This document shows, piece by piece, positions 58,893-64,000 of a stretch of 64,000 nt of DNA. Each line of letters opens with the position of its first letter. Position 1 is the stretch's first letter. The position numbers were made by a program, and so were the translations under genes. Under the pieces are notes generated by a model that saw only the letters and a list, made by a program, of their open reading frames with translations, had not been told where the DNA came from and did no database searches. Origin of the DNA: Pseudoneurospora amorphoporcata (Eukaryota > Ascomycota > Sordariomycetes > Sordariales > Sordariaceae); NCBI GenBank assembly GCA_033297205.1, contig MU859129.1, positions 62,001-126,000 on the forward strand, in the 5' to 3' direction.

Positions 58893-61829
58893 CTAGGAGG
58901 GAGAGCCAACAGAACTGGACGCCTTGGGTTCCTGTTGCTGCTGCTTGGATGGCTTGGACAGCTTGACTGAGCCAGTCTGACCAAGCGGCGGGAAGTTCTC
59001 CTCGAAGTCTGGACGGCTGGGGTCGAAAGGGGCAGGAGCCAGCGGCGTCTTCTGCTCCTCAGCGGAAGGTTGGGGGTCGTAACGGGGTGGGGAGCCGGGC
59101 GAAGCAAGCGACACGTCCCTGGGAGGGCTGGCGGGGGCAGGAAAAGAATAACAGCGAGGCACGGACACTTGCTGGTGTCGGTTGCGCTGATGACCAAGAT
59201 GGGATGACGGCCTCACGGGCCGGGCCGCACGAGGGTGGTCACGACGGTAATCCGTCCAGGAGTTGACGCGGCCGGGGTCCAAACTCGACAAAAGCTCTTC
59301 TCTGGTGAGTTGTTGTTGTTGCTGCTGGGGCTGCTCAGACTGGGCAACCGAAGAAGACGACAGGTCCACCAAAGACAACGGGTCCGAAGACAAAGACAAC
59401 AACGACTGGTGCTGCTGGGTGACGACAGCAGCGGGGGCGACAACAACCGAAGAAGGCGGAACGAACTCGTCGGCAGTAGCAGAGAGCGAATCCCTTTCAC
59501 TACGTTCACCAGAGGAGGACGAGGGCACAAACTCGGGAGCGTCGGGAGCCAGGGACCGCGGCACAAACGGTGTGGCTGTTGCGGAGAAGGAAGAGGAAAA
59601 GGGGGTAATGGGTGCAGCTACAACCGTCGGAGCGGGAGCGCGACCTGAGGCTTCAACCCTCGAAAGGGGAGCGATAATGGCATCAACCACTGTCGGCGTG
59701 GAAGTGCGAGCTGGTTCATCTGCCACCGAAGAGGCGAGACCGCTGTGATGATGAGCTGGTTCTGCAACCACCGAAGGGGCGAGACCGCTATAAGTAAAGG
59801 CAAGATCAGGCGCTGCTGAGACCACCTGTCTGCTGTGGATTCTGCTGCAATCAAACTGGGCTTCTGCTGCGGCACCAACCATCAGCTCGAGCTCATGCGT
59901 CCTGTCGGTAGGAGGGGTGATCAGGCCCTCGATCCCGGACTCGACCATCGGCTCTCGCATCATCTGGCCGGCGCCATGTGCATCAGCGGCATCGACGAGT
60001 CCGGCCTTCCTCAGGCGCGCGAACTGCTGATGCGGCTCCAGCTTCTCCGACCACAGGTGGCGCACGTAGCCTTCGTCCATGTACTTGATGTGCTGGTTCT
60101 GGTGTCCAGCATCACCGTTCCTGATATACCCTTGCCAGCGAGGCAAAGGCCAGGAACGGCTGGGCGGACCCCGTACCCCAGACACAGGCAGCACGGCAAT
60201 GGACTCGAGCGGCAGTTTACCATGTTTGGACTTTCCCTTCTTCTTCTTCTCCCCCTTCTGCTTTTGCTGCTTCATCTTCTTGTCCTTCCTCTTGTCGACA
60301 CGAACGTTGCTGGAACCACCACCAGCATCGCTGCTGCTCAGGCTGGGTTGCCCCGGGGAAACCTGGCTGCGGATGCTGGGGCGGCTGGCTTCGTGGGTGT
60401 ACTCGGCGGCGGTTGGAAACGGGACGGCCTCGGGCCCAGGCGAGGTATCGGAATCCGGACACTTGACGGTCCAGAACCCATTGAAGGGATTTGGCTTGGC
60501 TAGGACGACCGAGAAAAAGTCCTCCGTCAAGTTTGTCTTGCCCTTCAGCAGGGGAGCTAGACGAGGCGCGGGAGGGGCAGGGGATGAAGGCGCAGGAGGG
60601 GCAGGGGATGAAGGCGCAGGAGGCAGGGCGAATCCTCCACGAATGGTGGAGCCGCGGTTGGCCGAAGAAGCAGAGGTGGTGTCAAAGGGGGTGTCGGAGG
60701 TGTTAGTGGTGGTTGTCGTGGTGTTGAAGGTACCGGCAGCAGCCGCGGCGAAAGCTCCAGAAGAAGGGGAGGAAGAAGAAGCAGGAAGAGGACGAGGAAG
60801 GTTGTCAACGCTGTTGTTGACCCTGTTGTCACTGCTGAGGTTGTCTCTGGGTGACCCCTTGTTACCCCCGGCACGGTCGTCTCCAGAGGCGGAAGAAGAA
60901 GAAGACGAAGAAGATGTGGACTCGGTTCCAGCTGCCGCCGCCGCCGCCGCCTCCTCCTTTGAAGAAGCAGCAGCAGAAGCAGACACAGCCTTTCCCTTGC
61001 CTTTACCACCCCCCTGATGATCATTCTTCTTCATCACACCCCCTTCGACCTTGGCATTGTCATTGTCATGGTCATGCTCTACCGACAACAGCGACAGCGA
61101 ACTATCACCGCCGTGGTAAAGCGGGATCCAACACGATGCGAGACCTCCAGAGACCCCAACAACAGGCAACCGAGCCCCCAGCGACGATGACGACGAACCT
61201 GAACCCCCGGGCGAGCCCGACGACTTCGAAGACCCCTTCGACCTTGACTTTGCCTTGGCGGCATCTTTCGACAGCGACGACAACAGCTTGGCAGCCTCCA
61301 GCTTGGCCTTCATCTTCTCCAGCTCGCGCGCCTTGACGCTTGCCAGGTGGCTTAGGTACGCCGCTCCGTCCTGGGGGAAGAACGGCGACTTCAGCACACC
61401 AATGTACGAGGCCGCGGCGCGCACGTGCACGTACTTCAACCGCGCCTGCTCCGGGGCGCTCATCCACCTGGCTCCTCTACTCGTACCAGCACGGTTGCCC
61501 GTGCCGGCGGCGGCGGAGTAGGAGCAGGAGGAGGAGGCGATGAGCGCGGGGACCGGAGACTGGGCAGCGGAGGAAGACGCTGACGCCGAGGAGGAGGAGG
61601 AAGAGGCAGGGCCAGGGGCTGGGGCGACGGGAACGGGAGAGAACGCAGAAGACAGGGCGGGCACGTCGTCACCACCACCACCACCACCACTACCGCGGGC
61701 GCGGGCGCAGACGCTGGCTCTGGCGTTGGAGGTGCCAGGGCTGTTGTCTTTGCCGTTGCCGTTGGAGGAGGACACGGCGGCGGCGGCGACGACGACGGCC
61801 TTGGTGCTCTGGTTCTTCCTGGGAGCCAT
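58893..61829 (-). CDS. Large disordered protein of unknown function
   Basis: A single exon of 978 aa from the ATG at 61829 (MAPRKNQSTKAVVVAAAAV) to a TAG. Composition is extreme: Ser-, Ala-, Pro- and Gly-rich stretches, homopolymeric Ser and Gln runs, and basic Lys-rich segments. Ordered islands occur at about 130-190 (EQARLKYVHVRAAASYIGVL with a following helix), about 430-470 (NLTEDFFSVVLAKPNPFNGF) and about 560-640 (LPLESIAVLPVSGVRGPPSR onward, then HLWSEKLEPHQQFARLRKAG). Near the end is a FDPSRPDFEENFPPLGQ segment. No known domain was recognised. The islands suggest a conserved lineage protein, perhaps scaffolding or RNA related, but that is only composition. The in-frame extension after the stop is described separately. 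Confidence 0.7.
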   Translation of the reverse strand: MAPRKNQSTKAVVVAAAAVSSSNGNGKDNSPGTSNARASVCARARGSGGGGGGDDVPALSSAFSPVPVAPAPGPASSSSSSASASSSAAQSPVPALIASSSCSYSAAAGTGNRAGTSRGARWMSAPEQARLKYVHVRAAASYIGVLKSPFFPQDGAAYLSHLASVKARELEKMKAKLEAAKLLSSLSKDAAKAKSRSKGSSKSSGSPGGSGSSSSSLGARLPVVGVSGGLASCWIPLYHGGDSSLSLLSVEHDHDNDNAKVEGGVMKKNDHQGGGKGKGKAVSASAAASSKEEAAAAAAAGTESTSSSSSSSSASGDDRAGGNKGSPRDNLSSDNRVNNSVDNLPRPLPASSSSPSSGAFAAAAAGTFNTTTTTTNTSDTPFDTTSASSANRGSTIRGGFALPPAPSSPAPPAPSSPAPPAPRLAPLLKGKTNLTEDFFSVVLAKPNPFNGFWTVKCPDSDTSPGPEAVPFPTAAEYTHEASRPSIRSQVSPGQPSLSSSDAGGGSSNVRVDKRKDKKMKQQKQKGEKKKKGKSKHGKLPLESIAVLPVSGVRGPPSRSWPLPRWQGYIRNGDAGHQNQHIKYMDEGYVRHLWSEKLEPHQQFARLRKAGLVDAADAHGAGQMMREPMVESGIEGLITPPTDRTHELELMVGAAAEAQFDCSRIHSRQVVSAAPDLAFTYSGLAPSVVAEPAHHHSGLASSVADEPARTSTPTVVDAIIAPLSRVEASGRAPAPTVVAAPITPFSSSFSATATPFVPRSLAPDAPEFVPSSSSGERSERDSLSATADEFVPPSSVVVAPAAVVTQQHQSLLSLSSDPLSLVDLSSSSVAQSEQPQQQQQQLTREELLSSLDPGRVNSWTDYRRDHPRAARPVRPSSHLGHQRNRHQQVSVPRCYSFPAPASPPRDVSLASPGSPPRYDPQPSAEEQKTPLAPAPFDPSRPDFEENFPPLGQTGSVKLSKPSKQQQQEPKASSSVGSPS

Positions 61830-62208
61830 TTCTGCGGTTGTGGTTATGAGGTGTTAGTGAATGTCCCGGTCGTAGTTGAGGAGTTTGTGGGGAAGATTTG
61901 ATGATTTTGATCTGGCGATGAGGGGGCCAGCAAGAGACAGGGTTTTCTTACGGGAATCTTGGGGTGAGGAAGAAAGAAGCAGGGAGAAAAACGGCGGGCA
62001 GGCTCTTCCGCGGTACTGTTGTGAGATGAACTGTTAGTGAGTTTTCCTCGCCGCAACAAGATGGGAAGGAGTTGTGAGGAAGAGTTAATTGTGGATCTGG
62101 GGTATGGCGAGACCTTGGTCACGTTGTTGAACACTTGAACTTGTGAGGAAGAGCTGATGATGGAGATCCCGGTGCGTTTTCCCCCTCCAAAAACTTGTGA
62201 GGACGACG

Positions 62209-62245
<37 letters not shown>

Positions 62246-62735
62246 TGCCGGCCACGGGACAGATTACTTACAAGAATTTCGAGGCGAGGGAGACAAAAAC
62301 AACAACAAAAAGGTAGGCGAGCACTTCTTGCTTTGCTTGGTACTGGAAAGAAGAAAAAAGAAGCCGTCAGCGGAAGATCACAATGATTGAACAACGAGTT
62401 ACTCACGTAGGCGAGAGAAAAAACAAGGGCAGGCTTTTCTTGCTTTGGTGCTGGAAAACGAAAACGTCAGCGAAGGAAGACATCACAACAACCCAAGCAA
62501 ACAAGTTTCTTACGTGTACTGGGAGATCTTGGTCCCGTCGTTCTCGAAGACGCTTGATATGTTCTGGTGTCGGTTTGGAAGAAGAGGAGAGGAAGTTGGA
62601 AGAAAGCTTCCTAAGGTAAGGTATAGATTTCACTTTCACTTCGAAGCAGCAAGTGGGGCACATACACATATACATACACGAGAAGGCATACAATACACGG
62701 CACGTTACGAACAATAGATTACTTATAGAAACCAT
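61830..62735 (-). promoter_or_regulatory. Intron-rich 5' leader with three related small exons
   Basis: On the minus strand four introns fit consensus: 62451-62513, 62343-62406, 62016-62271 and 61832-61951, with donors GTAAGA, GTGAGT, GTAAGT and GTAAGA. The last acceptor is two bases before the ATG. They leave small exons of 44, 71 and 64 nt (62407-62450, 62272-62342, 61952-62015). These exons begin alike (CACCAAAGC, TACCAAGC, TACCGCGG) and share CTGCCC or CTCGCC with T-rich runs. The first two introns also end alike (CGCTGACG ... TTTCCAG). The exon-intron unit therefore looks tandemly duplicated. Coding potential of these exons is unlikely. An ATG repeat lies in the third intron. Confidence 0.65.
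62210..62244. repeat. GAT/ATG trinucleotide microsatellite
   Basis: About eleven tandem GAT units inside the third predicted leader intron. Confidence 0.9.
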
Positions 62736-63252
62736 CTGATCTTTTAATAGGCAGTCCGGTCTCGGACACTCTCAGTTGACCTAGCGACGATACATAGGTA
62801 GTAGGTACCTTGATGGATATCTCGTATCGTCAACTCACTATTCTTGCCCTTCTATAGGTTGAACAGGCAGAGATAAGGTAAGCAGGGGTCTGTTTCGAAG
62901 TAGAAGATTTCGAGGAGGTCTTTTCTTGGTAGGAGGATGTTTGCTATGGCTGCTATGGCAACGAGAAGATGTAGGCATTTTCGTCTGAACTTTTTGAGAC
63001 TTTGATAAGGGGATTAGTTCGTGGGAGGCTGCATAGGTATAGATTACGTCTGGTGATTACCAGCAAGGCACGCCAGTCAGGAACAGGGCAGGCACAGAGA
63101 CTCCTTAAGCTCCTCGACCCTGGGATGGTTAGAGGTAGGTGGGCAGTCTGTGTATATTTTGGTGATGGGGAAGGATCCGCACCCCGCAAGACCAGCAACA
63201 CCTGAGCAAGCCGCCAGGTCGGGGCCAACCTTCTCTACCGAAGAGGAGAGAC
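62736..63252. other. Divergent upstream region
   Basis: Lies between the minus-strand leader and the plus-strand C2H2-like frame. It should contain promoters of both. An exon carrying the start of the C2H2-like protein may be here but could not be located. Confidence 0.4.
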
Positions 63253-63891
63253 GTGCACATATATGGGAAGTCCATCAGCTACCTATACAATAACTTGGCG
63301 CCAAACGTCGAATTTTGCGAATACTGCCATACGTGGCTCTCCGAACCATATCAATGGCCCAAACATGCATACCGTCACCTCACCCAAGCGGCACAGATTA
63401 TCGACAAGTATGGTTACAGCGGAATCTCTACAGGCCGTACCCTAATACCTCGCATTTGCCCGTTTTGCTACCACGACGAGACCAAGCCTGCTCACCAACA
63501 GGAGGCCCAGATGACCACTCCCCAGGCACCAGAGAAGAAAAGAAGGATCTCCAAGAGGGAGAAGGACCAAGAAAGGATTAGCGCCTTCAGATCTCGCGAG
63601 AGGTTTATCATCAACCTAAGGAGCTACCTACCTAGGAGTGACATGGCGGAAGCGAAACGTACGAACCAAGCGTTAAGGGATGGAAGAACTTGGGGCGTCC
63701 TTGCCCCGCCTTCCCGCCCTTTGAAGGGTAAAGCCTTAAAGAAGCGTACAGCTGAAGATGTCGACGATGATGAGAAGATTGTTGAGGAGGATGTTCGTTC
63801 TCCCAAGGAGAAGGTCAAGTCAGCTTCAGGGCTTTCTTTGCCCTGGAACAAAAATGGCACATGTTTGTCCCCGACGTTCTTCCTCAGATGA
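63253..63891 (+). CDS. C2H2-like zinc finger protein, N-terminus not found
   Basis: A 212-codon frame ending in TGA. It opens with GTG, not ATG, and the next Met lies far inside (about codon 86), so at least one upstream exon is probably missing. A C2H2-like pattern stands near the start, CEYCHTWLSEPYQWPKHAYRH, with a second Cys pair in ICPFCYHDE. A basic segment follows (KKRRISKREKDQERISAFRS), then an acidic stretch (VDDDEKIVEEDV). This could be a DNA- or RNA-binding protein, or part of one. I do not recognise the gene. Confidence 0.5.
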   Translation: MHIYGKSISYLYNNLAPNVEFCEYCHTWLSEPYQWPKHAYRHLTQAAQIIDKYGYSGISTGRTLIPRICPFCYHDETKPAHQQEAQMTTPQAPEKKRRISKREKDQERISAFRSRERFIINLRSYLPRSDMAEAKRTNQALRDGRTWGVLAPPSRPLKGKALKKRTAEDVDDDEKIVEEDVRSPKEKVKSASGLSLPWNKNGTCLSPTFFLR

Positions 63892-64000
63892 TCAGATGAA
63901 GACGCGTCACGTCTAGACGAGAAAATTAGTGAGGATTGAGGGAGATATATAATGTGACGTGACGGATTTCTAACTCGGCAGCCAGGCGTCCGTAGAGGTA
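63892..64000. other. Right edge of window, no feature seen
   Basis: 3' flank of the C2H2-like frame. Too short to judge. Confidence 0.4.

Noticed and set aside
60079..61017. 312-codon plus-strand ORF opposite the large disordered protein
   Set aside because: Composition mirrors the low-complexity minus-strand frame, and that frame continues far beyond it on both sides.
1..64000. Dispersed Neurospora-type 5S rRNA gene or RIP-mutated transposon
   Set aside because: No 5S internal control or terminal sequence was recognised, and no AT-rich, repeat-derived block with TA-biased decay was found.

Overview
This window is nuclear DNA of a filamentous ascomycete, most likely Sordariales and Neurospora-like. 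The evidence is compact genes with short introns (mostly 55-150 bp, GTRNGT donors, CTAAC/CTGAC branch points a few bases before CAG/TAG acceptors), long serine-, proline- and glutamine-rich disordered proteins, C/G-ending codons and gene spacers full of microsatellites and homopolymers. I saw no transposon, CRISPR array, rRNA gene or bacterial-type operon. Species identity is an inference.

Layout. 0.8-2.9 kb: AVT/SLC38-type amino-acid transporter (+). 4.2-4.8 kb: PPIL3-type cyclophilin (-), divergent from an arrestin-like protein at 6.7-8.1 kb (+). 9.0 kb: intron-containing tRNA-Leu(UAG) (-), divergent from the tRNA-splicing endonuclease subunit Sen54 (+, 9.3-11.0 kb). 12.5-15.8 kb: unrecognised acidic protein with a two-copy internal domain (-). 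15.8-19.0 kb: non-coding spacer. 19.0-22.4 kb: three genes on the minus strand, namely ZPR1, an Rpr2/Snm1-type RNase P/MRP subunit and a DUF866 zinc protein. 23.1-25.6 kb: PPR-like mitochondrial candidate (+). 25.9-27.3 kb: DPH1 (-), divergent from ribosomal protein S6 (+, 27.9-29.2 kb). 31.5-44.05 kb: a very large HECT ubiquitin ligase, Tom1/HUWE1 (-, about 4083 aa, 7 exons). 46.2-47.1 kb: ribosomal protein S8 (+). 47.1-49.8 kb: low-complexity spacer. 49.8-52.8 kb: Gyp5-like TBC Rab-GAP (-). 53-57 kb: poorly coding region with a possible small gene and a diverged direct repeat. 57.1-61.8 kb: two same-frame ORFs (978 and 582 codons, -) separated by one TAG, preceded by a leader with four predicted introns and three related small exons. 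63.25-63.9 kb: C2H2-like ORF without a visible ATG (+).

Many of the recognised genes serve translation or its quality control: tRNA and tRNA splicing, RNase P/MRP, eEF1A folding (ZPR1), eEF2 diphthamide (DPH1), S6, S8, and Tom1, whose yeast homologue removes unassembled ribosomal proteins. This is probably ordinary housekeeping clustering, not an operon.

The most unusual region is 57.1-62.6 kb. Second are the 7-nt and 8-nt internal micro-exons in the S6 and S8 genes, and the duplicated uncharacterised domain at 12.5-15.8 kb. Exon boundaries were inferred by eye from splice consensus and reading-frame continuity.
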